Source: Saprospiraceae bacterium | GTDB lineage: Bacteria; Bacteroidota; Bacteroidia; Chitinophagales; Saprospiraceae | Reading direction: 5' to 3' | Length of the DNA: 64,000 nucleotides | Assembly (NCBI GenBank): GCA_029251525.1 | Contig: JAQXDE010000054.1 | Coordinates: 1-64,000 of the forward strand | Shown: positions 52,936 to 61,415 of the stretch, piece by piece | How positions within the stretch are numbered: position 1 is the first letter of the stretch | How the letters are laid out: each line of letters opens with the position of its first letter | The notes under the pieces: model-generated | The model's database searches: none | Told to the model about the DNA's origin: nothing | What the model saw: only the letters and a program-made list of their open reading frames with translations | Position numbers and translations under genes: made by a program

Positions 52936-54258
52936 CTATTTTTTCAATTGACTTCCTAAGAGTCTTTTGTTGACTTGAAAATTGAATTTCATATTTACTC
53001 CCAAACTCCATAATTTTACATTTCCATTCCCTATGCCAGCCAACGGAATCTGTAAGAATGGTTCTATTTGTATAAAGGTTTTAGGTGTTAAGTATTTCTG
53101 ATACCCTAAAGCGACCTCTCCTATCCCAAACCAATGTTTGTTCTCATTTTCAACTCCCCAATATTTGATTTGACCTGGTATTTCTTGGTCGTAAAAATAC
53201 CAATAATTCTCTTCCAACATGATAATAGATGTTATTCCAAATTTGGAGTAAAACCCATTTTGATTATTCCCTTTTTGAAAAAGTCCAATACTTATAGGCA
53301 GTTCCAAGATATCACAAGATGCATCCACCAAGGTTGGAGCCACATCATAAAGCCAAAGTCCATCCTCTGGCTGATAGTCACTTCCTTTAGCACCATACTT
53401 TTTTCTGATAAAACTTGTCCCTAGACTTACACTAAATTTTTCAAGGAAGCGATATTCAATCTGACCTCCTATCCTCAAATTCGGTTGAGAAAAGTCATCT
53501 CGATTTATACCTGTAGATTCACCCCCTACAACTAATCCCAAAAGGAGGATATTTTTATTTTCAACAGGAACACCTAAAACTTTTTCCCTCTTAAACAGAA
53601 TTTCCAAAATCTCTTTTTCTTTAAGAATAGAGAGATTTAGTGAAACAACTGGTAAAATTGAATCTACTTGCGATAATGTACTAACAGAGTCTTGTTCCTT
53701 TTTTTCTACTTCAAGTTTATCCAACAAAAGTCCTTCACTAAGAGTGTCTGTTTCTTGCAAAATAGAATCAAATATAATTCTATTACTTTTTTCATTTTTT
53801 CGAAATTCAAAATCATCAAAAGCTAGGGTTAGATCTTCTTTTTGTTTTTTGTAATTGTATTGTTCAACATTTTTAATTGAGGTAAGATTTGAAGTACCTA
53901 ACTCATTTTTATTTTTAATAACATTTGAATTTAATTGATCATTGCCCCTGAATTCCTCAGATTTAAAAATTTGATTTTTAAATTTTGATTCACGAGATTG
54001 GGATTCAACAATCTCTTTTTTATCAAAACCTAAACTTATTTTTACAACTTTCGTTTCTCTTTGTTCAAAAAAGAAAATCAAACCAACCAAGAGCAATACA
54101 CCAATCCCAACAAACCTCCACCATAAAAGACGACGTTGATCGCCTTTGTCCAATAACTCTTCCATCTTATTCCAAGATGCTTCATTGTAAGCAAAAGGAT
54201 ATTGCTTAGGCTCTTGTTGAAACAGTTTATCTAATTCTTGTAGTGGCCTTTCTGACAT
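52936..54258 (-). CDS. Single-pass inner-membrane protein with C-terminal outer-membrane beta-barrel (putative anti-sigma/sensor)
   Basis: This 440-residue protein has four parts. A cytoplasmic N-terminus of about 45 residues contains ASWNKMEELLD. A membrane helix follows (WWRFVGIGVLLLVGLIFFF, about 46-64). A charged, low-complexity, mostly Lys/Glu/Asn/Ser linker covers about 65-230. The C-terminal region (about 235-430) consists of alternating strands such as NLRIGGQIEYRFLEKFSVSLG and FIQIEPFLQIPLAG, like an outer-membrane barrel. There is no cleavable signal peptide. It is 5 nt downstream of an ECF sigma gene, so the N-terminus is probably an anti-sigma region. The same layout recurs at 58665-60068. 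If both predictions are right, one chain would span both membranes (inference). Confidence 0.75.
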   Translation of the reverse strand: MSERPLQELDKLFQQEPKQYPFAYNEASWNKMEELLDKGDQRRLLWWRFVGIGVLLLVGLIFFFEQRETKVVKISLGFDKKEIVESQSRESKFKNQIFKSEEFRGNDQLNSNVIKNKNELGTSNLTSIKNVEQYNYKKQKEDLTLAFDDFEFRKNEKSNRIIFDSILQETDTLSEGLLLDKLEVEKKEQDSVSTLSQVDSILPVVSLNLSILKEKEILEILFKREKVLGVPVENKNILLLGLVVGGESTGINRDDFSQPNLRIGGQIEYRFLEKFSVSLGTSFIRKKYGAKGSDYQPEDGLWLYDVAPTLVDASCDILELPISIGLFQKGNNQNGFYSKFGITSIIMLEENYWYFYDQEIPGQIKYWGVENENKHWFGIGEVALGYQKYLTPKTFIQIEPFLQIPLAGIGNGNVKLWSLGVNMKFNFQVNKRLLGSQLKK

Positions 54259-54263
54259 TTTAA

Positions 54264-54809
54264 TTAATTTATCTTTTGAGTTACAAGGTCTTGCAATTTT
54301 GCTCGGGCTCTCGTCAAATTAGATTTTGATGTTGAAACGGTAATACCCAATTTTTCAGCAATCTCTCTATGCTTAAACCCATCGATCACATACATATTGA
54401 AAACGGTACGATAAGCCAACGAAAGAGATTGAACCATAGCCATCAACTCTTTATAACTGATTATACTAAGCGCATCCTCTTGCGTAGAGATATTATTTGT
54501 TTCCTGCATCTGAACTTCCATTTTAAATTTCTTTTGTTTTTTAATTTGATTAATGGCTGTGTTGACTAATATTTTTCTAAACCAGGGTTTAAATGGTTTC
54601 TCTAAATCGTATTTTTTTATGTTTTTAAAAAATTTTAAAAATCCATCGTTCACTATTGAGACTGCTTCTGATTCATTATCCACATACCGCATACAAATGC
54701 TCATCCCATAAGGGTAGAATAACCTGTATAAGGCATTTTGGCTGTTGCGATTCCGTTGGCGACAACCTTGGATTATTTCTTGAAACTTCGTTTTGTTACT
54801 GAGCGACAT
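54264..54809 (-). CDS. ECF-type sigma-70 family RNA polymerase sigma factor
   Basis: From the ATG at 54809 (MSLSNKTKFQEII) the protein has 181 residues. Region 2 (about 25-95) includes LYRLFYPYGMSICMRYVDNE, VNDGFLKFFKNIKKYD and FKPWFRKILVNTAINQIKK. Region 4 (about 118-175) includes LSLAYRTVFNMYVIDGFKHREIAEKLG (in pieces) and STSKSNLTRARAKLQ. No region 3 or C-terminal extension is present, as expected for ECF factors. It leads an operon with the TM-barrel protein and the T9SS propeller protein. The upstream -7-like TACCTTTA (minus strand near 54845) is a one-base departure from consensus. Confidence 0.93.
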   Translation of the reverse strand: MSLSNKTKFQEIIQGCRQRNRNSQNALYRLFYPYGMSICMRYVDNESEAVSIVNDGFLKFFKNIKKYDLEKPFKPWFRKILVNTAINQIKKQKKFKMEVQMQETNNISTQEDALSIISYKELMAMVQSLSLAYRTVFNMYVIDGFKHREIAEKLGITVSTSKSNLTRARAKLQDLVTQKIN

Positions 54810-54815
54810 GAACAA

Positions 54816-55475
54816 ACTTTTCCTTTTTTGTAACTTTATACCATAAAGGTATAGAAAAGGCTGCGTTGGAGGTCAAACTAAAAAAATTAGGATTCTAATT
54901 GTTAATTTATCTCGCCACAATTAAATGGGTAAAAGGTTTGCTTCGAATAGAATAAATCTATCAATTCTTGGTAATTAAGTAATTTGACATTGGTTCTCGA
55001 AATAGAATCTGCCAAAATTACATCTCGTCAAGCCTAAATTTATTCTATTGGGTGATTTTTGCACTAAATAATATTGCAAAACTTCCTAACATTCGTATTA
55101 ACCCCAAGAAGGGTTAAACAGGTTCTCAAAGCCTTTTTTTTTTACTAAATAAAAAAATAGTTTCATTATTTAAATTATTCAAGGATTTTCGATAACTATC
55201 GAAGCACATTTCCTTTCATTCTCCAAGCGATAAAACGGTATAAAATTTCAAGACAACATAGGCTTTTAAAACCAATATTCCCGCGCTTAGCTTTGGATTC
55301 CAACATTTCTAGAAAGAGGTATTTAATCAGTTTTTCTCTGCGAGGAAAATGACTGTTTTAAGTTAAAAAATAATACTTTTTTGATAAAGTAATTCTAGCA
55401 TTTACAATTAAAACATCATGAAATATTAATCAAATTATCATGTTAACAAATCAATACTTTTTAAAGAAAATTCAT
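54816..55475. other. Gene-free intergenic region
   Basis: About 660 nt between the divergent ECF operon and rpsO. It contains a short hairpin (TTAACCC at 55098-55104 with GGGTTAA at 55111-55117), followed at some distance by a T tract, and otherwise AT-rich sequence. I see no tRNA cloverleaf and no coding frame. Confidence 0.45.
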
Positions 55476-55483
55476 TATCTTTG
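55476..55483 (+). promoter_or_regulatory. -7 element before rpsO
   Basis: TATCTTTG followed by CAC matches TAnnTTTG and lies 58 nt before the ATG at 55542. It leaves a leader of about 50 nt, in which an S15-binding autoregulatory structure could lie, but I see no clear one. Confidence 0.55.
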
Positions 55484-55541
55484 CACTCGCTATAACTGAT
55501 CCATGAGATCACTATTGGTAAACCTTTTAAATTTTAGAAAA

Positions 55542-55826
55542 ATGGCTGAATATCTCAGTAAAGAAAAAATGGAAGAAATCTTCCAAGAGTACGGTGGAAA
55601 TGCAAAAAACACAGGTTCTGCAGAAGGACAAGTTGCTTTGTTTACTTTCCGAATTGCAGAATTGTCAAAACACCTGCACACTAATCGAAAAGACCACAGT
55701 TGTAAGCGTACATTACTTACTTTAGTAGGTAAAAGACGACGATTACTTAAGTACTTAGCAAAAAAAGATATTGTTGGATACCGTGCATTAATTGAAAAAT
55801 TAGGTATTCGTAATCTTAAGTTTTAA
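55542..55826 (+). CDS. rpsO: 30S ribosomal protein S15
   Basis: The ATG at 55542 gives MAEYLSKEKMEEIFQEYGGN and a 94-residue S15 of normal length; an in-frame start at 55503 would add an unrelated extension. Conserved S15 elements are present: NTGSAEGQVALFTFRIAELS, LHTNRKDHSCKRTL and LVGKRRRLLKYLAKKD, contacting helix 22 and the three-way junction of 16S rRNA. rpsO followed by pnp is a widespread bacterial arrangement. Here the two are separated by a strong terminator and about 480 nt, so they are probably separate transcripts. Confidence 0.97.
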   Translation: MAEYLSKEKMEEIFQEYGGNAKNTGSAEGQVALFTFRIAELSKHLHTNRKDHSCKRTLLTLVGKRRRLLKYLAKKDIVGYRALIEKLGIRNLKF

Positions 55827-55830
55827 TGAC

Positions 55831-55869
55831 AAAGCAAAGCTTTTCAAAATTGAAAAGCTTTGCTTTTTT
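55831..55869 (+). terminator. Terminator of rpsO
   Basis: AAAGCAAAGCTTTTCA pairs exactly with TGAAAAGCTTTGCTTT around AAAT, ending in a T run right after the rpsO stop. Confidence 0.95.
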
Positions 55870-56352
55870 CTTTATGGTAGAATACGAAAAAACGTTTCGA
55901 ATTTGACCGAGCGAAAAAAAAGCGACAATCGAGAGATAGGGATTATTTTATTTTGAATTTTCAGTAGCTTATTAAATAAACATTGAAAACCATTTAAAAA
56001 AATAAGGAGCTACTTTTATGCCCTCAAAAGATTTTTTTTAAAATCTTACAATAGGAACCCATCTATTTTTTTCGTTGATCGACGGATTTTAAAAAATTTA
56101 TTATTCGGTTTATTTTATTAATGTTGCATATTGTTTTCTTACAAAAACTAATATCTCATTCTTTCATCAGCTGAATACGTATTACATTTATATATTATAT
56201 TTAGAAAACCTTGGATAATAACTTCATTAATGATTTGCTTTTTAGCCGAAAGCTGACCAACCATATTTATGCTTGCTCACCTTTCGCCTAAAAAACAAGT
56301 CAGAAAGTTATCATTCAAGAATTCCTAATTCACTATTTTAAACAATTAAAAC
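55870..56352. other. pnp upstream region with a long-range stem
   Basis: This 480-nt non-coding stretch precedes pnp. It contains an imperfect -7 element (TACATTTA, 56183-56190) and a 14-bp inverted repeat with one mismatch (56239-56252 with 56281-56294, TTTTTAGCCGAAAG/CTTTCGCCTAAAAA) enclosing 28 nt. The stem lies about 60 nt before the pnp ATG, so it would be in the mRNA leader if transcription starts near 56197. Confidence 0.5.
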
Positions 56353-58572
56353 ATGGGTTTAAAAACTCCTATTTCTAAGTCATTCAACTTACCTGATGGC
56401 CGAGAAATTACAATTGAAACAGGTAAATTAGCCTCTTTAGCAGATGGTTCTGTAGTTGTTCGCATGGGTAACACTATGCTATTTTGTTCAGTTTGTTCTG
56501 CAAATGAACCAAGAGAAGGACAACGATTTTTTCCGCTTTCTGTAGACTATCAAGAAAAATTTGCAGCAGCAGGTAGAGTACCAGGTAACTTCTTCCGTAG
56601 AGAAACTCGATTAAATGATTATGAAATTTTGATTTCTCGATTGGTGGATAGAGCGATTCGTCCTTTGTTCCCTGACGGATATATGCATGATACTCAAGTT
56701 ATTATCAACTTAATTTCTGCTGACAAAGAAATCATGCCTGATACACTAGCAGCATTGGCAGCTTCTGCTGCACTTTCGGTTTCTAATATCAATTTTGCTG
56801 GTCCAATATCTGAGTGTAGAGTAGCTCGTATAGATGGTGAATTTGTTGTGAATCCAAATCGATCTGATCTAGAAAAAGCTGACTTGAACATTATCATCGC
56901 AGCAACTATGACTGATGTTATGATGGTTGAAGGTGAGGCTCAAGAATGTTCAGAAGCAGACCTAGTTGCAGCAATTAAAGTAGGACATGAAATCATTAAA
57001 ATCCAATGTCAAGCACAATTGGATTTAGCTGAATTAGTTGGTGAAAAGGCCACAATAAAAAGAGTATTGCCAGAAGCGGAGGAAAATGAAGAGTTAAAAG
57101 CTAAAATTCAAGCTGCTGCACATGAAGGTATTTTGAAAATTGCAAGAGGGAAATTAAGCAAAGGAGAGCGTGGAAAAGGTTTTTCTGATAATAAAGACGC
57201 TGTTGAAGCTGCATTGAAAGAAGAATATGGTGAAGAAGCATGGGCTGATCTAAGACCACTCTTCAAAAAATATTTTCAAAAAAATCAGAAAGAAGTTATC
57301 CGTGAAATGGTAATGAGTGAAGAAACTCGATTGGATGGAAGGAAGTTTGATGAAGTCCGAAATATTTGGACTGAGGTTGATTATTTGCCATCTGCTCACG
57401 GTTCTGCAATCTTTACTCGTGGAGAAACTCAAGCATTAATGTCTTTGACTCTGGGAACAAAGAAAGATAGTTTAATGATTGATACTGCTTTGACAAATGG
57501 ATATGATAATTTTATTTTACACTATAATTTCCCTGGATACTCTGTTGGCGAAACTAAACCAATGAGAGGTCCGGGACGTCGAGAAGTAGGTCATGCGAAT
57601 TTGGCTGCTCGATCTTTGAAACAAGTAATGCCGGATGAATTACCTTATACCGTTAGACTAGTCTCTGATATTATGGAATCAAATGGTTCATCTTCAATGG
57701 CAACAGTTTGTTCTGGATCATTAGCATTGATGGATGCAGGTATCAAAATCAAAGCACCAGTTTCTGGAATTGCGATGGGAATGATTTCTGATGGAAAACG
57801 TTTCTCCATTTTATCTGACATCTTAGGTGATGAGGACGCATTGGGAGATATGGATTTCAAAGTAACTGGAACAGAAAAAGGAATTACTGCTTGTCAGATG
57901 GACATCAAGATTGATGGACTTCCTTATGCTCAATTGGAAGGAGCATTGAATCAAGCAAGAGTTGGTCGATTACATATTTTAGGGGAAATGGCTAAGACTC
58001 TATCTACCGCTAAAGAGGATTATAAAGATCACGCGCCAAGAATAGTAGAAGTAATTATTGAGAAGAGTATGATTGGTGCTGTAATCGGACCAGGTGGAAG
58101 TATTATACAAGAGATTCAAGCAGAGACTGGAACTGTAATCAATATCGAAGAGGTTGGTGATAAAGGTGTAGTGAATGTTGCGAGTAACGATAAAGCGTCA
58201 ATTGATGCTGCATTGGATCGAATCAAATCCATCACATTTATGCCTACTGTTGGTGATGAATACGATGCAAAAGTTGTGTCAGTTATGCCTTATGGTGTAT
58301 TCGTTGACTTCAATGGAAAAAGTGGATTATTACACGTTTCTGAAATCGCACATGAAAGAATTGAGAACGTTACTGACGTCTTAAATGAAGGTGATGATGT
58401 GAGAGTGAAGTTGGTAGAAATCGACAAACGATCTGGAAAGATGAGATTGTCTCGTAAAGCTTTATTGCCAAGACCTGAGAGAGGTGGCGGTGGTGACCGA
58501 AGAGATGATAGAGGTGGTGATCGTGGTGGAGACAGACGTGATGATAGAAGAAGAGACGATAGACGGAACTAA
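56353..58572 (+). CDS. pnp: Polyribonucleotide nucleotidyltransferase (PNPase)
   Basis: This 739-residue PNPase has its full set of domains. RNase PH domain 1 covers about 1-220 (PREGQRFFPLSVDYQEKFAAAGRVPGNF in pieces), followed by an alpha-helical domain (about 235-320). RNase PH domain 2 covers about 325-560 (RGETQALMSLTLGT, GPGRREVGHANLAARSL, MESNGSSSMATVCSGSLALMDAG in pieces). A KH domain (MIGAVIGPGGSIIQEIQAETG in pieces) and an S1 domain (GDEYDAKVVSVMPYGVFVDF) follow. The tail is unusually rich in Arg, Asp and Gly (RGGGGDRRDDRGGDRGG...). It degrades RNA 3' to 5' by phosphorolysis. The long leader with a stem could allow autoregulation as in E. coli (inference). Confidence 0.97.
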   Translation: MGLKTPISKSFNLPDGREITIETGKLASLADGSVVVRMGNTMLFCSVCSANEPREGQRFFPLSVDYQEKFAAAGRVPGNFFRRETRLNDYEILISRLVDRAIRPLFPDGYMHDTQVIINLISADKEIMPDTLAALAASAALSVSNINFAGPISECRVARIDGEFVVNPNRSDLEKADLNIIIAATMTDVMMVEGEAQECSEADLVAAIKVGHEIIKIQCQAQLDLAELVGEKATIKRVLPEAEENEELKAKIQAAAHEGILKIARGKLSKGERGKGFSDNKDAVEAALKEEYGEEAWADLRPLFKKYFQKNQKEVIREMVMSEETRLDGRKFDEVRNIWTEVDYLPSAHGSAIFTRGETQALMSLTLGTKKDSLMIDTALTNGYDNFILHYNFPGYSVGETKPMRGPGRREVGHANLAARSLKQVMPDELPYTVRLVSDIMESNGSSSMATVCSGSLALMDAGIKIKAPVSGIAMGMISDGKRFSILSDILGDEDALGDMDFKVTGTEKGITACQMDIKIDGLPYAQLEGALNQARVGRLHILGEMAKTLSTAKEDYKDHAPRIVEVIIEKSMIGAVIGPGGSIIQEIQAETGTVINIEEVGDKGVVNVASNDKASIDAALDRIKSITFMPTVGDEYDAKVVSVMPYGVFVDFNGKSGLLHVSEIAHERIENVTDVLNEGDDVRVKLVEIDKRSGKMRLSRKALLPRPERGGGGDRRDDRGGDRGGDRRDDRRRDDRRN

Positions 58573-58595
58573 TTAATCTTAGTTTTTGAAAATAT

Positions 58596-58632
58596 AAAAC
58601 CCACTTCGATTGAGTTCGAAGTGGGTTTTAAT
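58596..58632. terminator. Bidirectional terminator after pnp
   Basis: AAAACCCACTTCGA pairs with TCGAAGTGGGTTTT around TTGAGT, with A and T tracts on either side. It lies between pnp and the convergent barrel-protein gene. Confidence 0.92.
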
Positions 58633-58664
58633 TTTCTTCCGATTTAAAACAAATAAAAATTTCA

Positions 58665-60068
58665 CTATTTTTTATCAATATAATAGGCCAATCCTAAACT
58701 CAAGTTTACCCAACTAGGTCGCACTTTGATATCCTGTTCAATACTCCAATTTGATATACTTTTTTGAAATTGAAAACCTGTCATGATTCCTAAGTTTGAA
58801 TTAAGATAGTAAGTTAATCTTCCTCCCAGCAGCGTATTAAATTTCATTTTTTTGCTCAAAAAGTTATTTGATGAACTATTGTAGTTTTGTATTTCACCTT
58901 GATAAAAAGTACGACCAGCATTATTAGACATAATATTAAATGAACCTCCTGCCAGTACATCTAACTGTAATTTTTCTGATTTCGAAATCCACGCTTTCCC
59001 AACGGCAAAAGGAATCTGAAAAATTCTTGTTCTATTAAAATGTCGAATTTTTCGCTCAGCATAGACTGATAAATTAACATCACCTCTTATTTCCGTTTGC
59101 TCTCCAGTAAAAGCGTCAGTTGAAATTTCAAGGATAGTATCGGTCAAAGTAAGTTGATAATCAGGTATTATACCAGTCCAATCAAACCGACTTTCCATCT
59201 GTTGATATTGAATACCAATCATAAAACTGAAACCATTTTTGGAGGTATGAATATAATTTAATCCAGCATGATAGGATAACTTATTGCTTTCAAATTCATC
59301 CCGTTGAGGTTTCGTATTACCATATCCATTATTCCAAAATGAAACCCCACCAAGTAATGATAATCTATAGGAGTTGGTTGAATTATTCCAGATTGAAAGA
59401 GGAGGGATTGGCACATTATCCTGCTTTGGTTGATTCGCAACAGAAAAATTTATTGAAGGTAAAAAACTTAAATTTTCACCTGTCCTCAACTCGAAAGAAG
59501 GAAAAGAATTTATACTTTTCTCATTTGGTGCACTTGAGGATGACTCATTCGTCCTTTTTTTCTTTCTTTTTGTTAATAAAGAGATATTAGCTTTTGGTTT
59601 TAATAAATCTTTTTTTTGCAAATCATTTGAAAAAGGTCTGCTATTTGTTTGGTGTGTGTTAGTTTCAAAACGATTACCAAAATAGTTTATCTCAGCTAAG
59701 GGAGTTATTTGAAAAACAGAATCGTTTTTATAGCTATTTTCTTTTAGTTGTTCCTCTTTTTCATTTATGGAAATAATTTTAAAACCTTCATTCGCTTGTT
59801 CTATTGAAAGATTCTCATTTTGTGCTAGAACATCCAACTTTTTTCCAAAATAAATGCCATTAAGGATCAAGATTAACGCTAATAATGTTAAACTGAAAAT
59901 GAGTAGTTTTCTATTTTTTCCAGAAGAATCTTGAGTTTGAACTGCTTGCAATTCACTCATTTTCTCGAGGATCCCAGACTCCATATTATCCCAATTCAAT
60001 TCTGGCGGTAATTGATTATCTGTATTTTCTGACATTACTTTTTTTATTTTATCAAAATTAGATTCCAT
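58665..60068 (-). CDS. Second single-pass membrane/outer-membrane barrel protein (putative anti-sigma/sensor)
   Basis: I chose the ATG at 60068 (MESNFDKIKKVMSENTDNQL), which overlaps the end of the sigma-factor gene by 11 nt and suggests translational coupling. The 467-residue layout repeats that at 52936-54258. A short cytoplasmic N-terminus holds LNWDNMESGILEKM. One membrane helix follows (LLIFSLTLLALILILNGIYF, about 56-75), then a charged, Asn/Ser/Lys-rich linker (about 76-240). The C-terminal strands (about 245-467) look like an outer-membrane barrel, for example YRLSLLGGVSFW, FSFMIGIQYQQMESRF, MKFNTLLGGRLTYYLN and VNLSLGLAYYID. The W..ME pattern before the helix is shared with the other copy. 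A role as anti-sigma factor joined to a surface sensor is inferred from gene order. Confidence 0.75.
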   Translation of the reverse strand: MESNFDKIKKVMSENTDNQLPPELNWDNMESGILEKMSELQAVQTQDSSGKNRKLLIFSLTLLALILILNGIYFGKKLDVLAQNENLSIEQANEGFKIISINEKEEQLKENSYKNDSVFQITPLAEINYFGNRFETNTHQTNSRPFSNDLQKKDLLKPKANISLLTKRKKKRTNESSSSAPNEKSINSFPSFELRTGENLSFLPSINFSVANQPKQDNVPIPPLSIWNNSTNSYRLSLLGGVSFWNNGYGNTKPQRDEFESNKLSYHAGLNYIHTSKNGFSFMIGIQYQQMESRFDWTGIIPDYQLTLTDTILEISTDAFTGEQTEIRGDVNLSVYAERKIRHFNRTRIFQIPFAVGKAWISKSEKLQLDVLAGGSFNIMSNNAGRTFYQGEIQNYNSSSNNFLSKKMKFNTLLGGRLTYYLNSNLGIMTGFQFQKSISNWSIEQDIKVRPSWVNLSLGLAYYIDKK

Positions 60069-60615
60069 GGAACGAAATTTTTTGCTTATCAATTTTTATT
60101 ATTTTCTTTTGCAACCATTGCTTTGCTCGCGATAATTGAGATCGAGAAGTTTCTGCAGTAATATTTAGAAGTTTACCCACTTCTTTATGAGAATACTCAT
60201 CAATAACAACCAACATGAAAATTTGCCGATAACCTTCAGGCATCTTACTAAGGTTATTTTGAATGTCGATTTTTGTCAATTCATCTAATGCATGTACTAC
60301 GCCTGATTCAATTTCATTAGCATTTTCAATTGGCACAAATTGCTTTGGAGATTTGCCTTGTCTGTATAATTGTAAGCATTGGTTTATAGCAAGTCGTCTT
60401 AGCCAAAATTTAAAGTCACCTTTCTCAGTATCAAAACTCTTAATACTTAAAAAGACTCTCGCAAAAATCTCTTGAATAACATCTTGATGATCGCTTTCAT
60501 TTTTCACGTACCGCTTTACTAATGAATACACATAGCGTATACATTTTTGATACATCATTTTGAAAGCGTCGTTATCTTTATTAATTATTTGATCTATTAT
60601 CGAAGAGTCAATCAT
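60058..60615 (-). CDS. ECF-type sigma-70 family RNA polymerase sigma factor
   Basis: This 185-residue protein has region 2 at about 10-85 (FKMMYQKCIRYVYSLVKRYV, DVIQEIFARVFLSIKSFD, FKFWLRRLAINQCLQLYRQG) and region 4 at about 120-175 (MPEGYRQIFMLVVIDEYSHKE in pieces, TAETSRSQLSRAKQWLQKK). It resembles the factor at 54264-54809 in size and gene position but differs in sequence, so the two are paralogous modules rather than a recent duplication. The downstream barrel gene overlaps its last 11 nt. A lipoprotein gene lies 89 nt upstream, with a hairpin in between. Confidence 0.93.
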   Translation of the reverse strand: MIDSSIIDQIINKDNDAFKMMYQKCIRYVYSLVKRYVKNESDHQDVIQEIFARVFLSIKSFDTEKGDFKFWLRRLAINQCLQLYRQGKSPKQFVPIENANEIESGVVHALDELTKIDIQNNLSKMPEGYRQIFMLVVIDEYSHKEVGKLLNITAETSRSQLSRAKQWLQKKIIKIDKQKISFHGI

Positions 60616-60639
60616 TGATTATGATTTTTTCATTTTTAG

Positions 60640-60674
60640 AAACCCCGGAAAACTAAAAGTTAGTTTTCCGAGGT
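60640..60674 (-). terminator. Hairpin after the lipoprotein gene
   Basis: AACCCCGGAAAACTAA pairs with TTAGTTTTCCGAGGTT (one mismatch) between the lipoprotein stop at 60705 and the sigma-factor start at 60615. No clean T run follows in the minus direction, so it may attenuate rather than fully stop transcription into the sigma gene. Confidence 0.6.
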
Positions 60675-60704
60675 TGTAATTTGAGTTCACTCAGGTTTGT
60701 ATTT

Positions 60705-61415
60705 TTAGCACCCATCTATGAAGTCACAAACTTCTTGATCACTATTTAAAGTTATATCTACTCCATCTTGAGTGACTATTATTGGGTAAACCAATTCCAC
60801 ATCTTGAATATCACCTGGTGCACCACTAGTTGAGAAGTATTCATTTAAGTCTCCAATACTAGTAGCCGTTGCACTTCCATTTACAAACATTTCTACAGGA
60901 TAATTAATGTCGAATGGGCATTGATAGACATTAAAAATATTATATGCACTAAAGAATAATGTGATATGGGCAACAGCGCAAGGGTCATTTGGGCCACCAA
61001 TTCCAAGGATTCCACAAACCGACAAAGGTTCAATTATTTCTTCGGGTGTGTTGACCACAACGGTCATGCTGTCCACAGCAGTATATAAAGAAAATGGAAT
61101 CAATAAAGTTAAGCTATCTCCTGTTGCCTCTAGAACATCATATTGATCTTGGTCTTCAACGGTAACTACTGTTCCATCAGATTGTTCTACATCAAAAGGA
61201 AATAATAAAGTAATGCAACCACTAGAGTCTAGTTCTATTCCAAGGAGATTACTAAAAAGAGAAACAGCACTTGACAAACCGTAAACTTCGTTAGTTTCTA
61301 TAGGTGTGAAATTAGGATCTTGTGGAGTAATCTCATCCAAGTTTTCAGGATTACAAGATGTCAAGAATACTGCAACTAAAAGAAATATGATATAATATTT
61401 ATTTAGAAAATTCAT
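60705..61415 (-). CDS. Lipoprotein of unknown function
   Basis: This 236-residue protein has a clear lipobox (FLTSC, Cys21) after a membrane-targeting helix. The mature part is acidic and beta-rich, with pairs of cysteines (SSGCITLLFPFDV, LSVCGILG, DPCAVAH, YQCPFDINYPVEM, EVCDFIDGC at the C-terminus). I do not recognise a domain. It sits just upstream of the ECF sigma/TM-barrel pair on the same strand, separated by a hairpin. It could be a surface-exposed component or an accessory of that signalling module, but this rests only on position. Confidence 0.75.
   Translation of the reverse strand: MNFLNKYYIIFLLVAVFLTSCNPENLDEITPQDPNFTPIETNEVYGLSSAVSLFSNLLGIELDSSGCITLLFPFDVEQSDGTVVTVEDQDQYDVLEATGDSLTLLIPFSLYTAVDSMTVVVNTPEEIIEPLSVCGILGIGGPNDPCAVAHITLFFSAYNIFNVYQCPFDINYPVEMFVNGSATATSIGDLNEYFSTSGAPGDIQDVELVYPIIVTQDGVDITLNSDQEVCDFIDGC

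Noticed and set aside
54816-55475. Possible tRNA or small RNA gene in the gap before rpsO
   Set aside because: I found no acceptor/T-arm pairing of tRNA type and only one weak 7-bp hairpin.
55490-55681. Minus-strand frame antisense to rpsO
   Set aside because: S15 on the plus strand is certain and the antisense frame has no homology.
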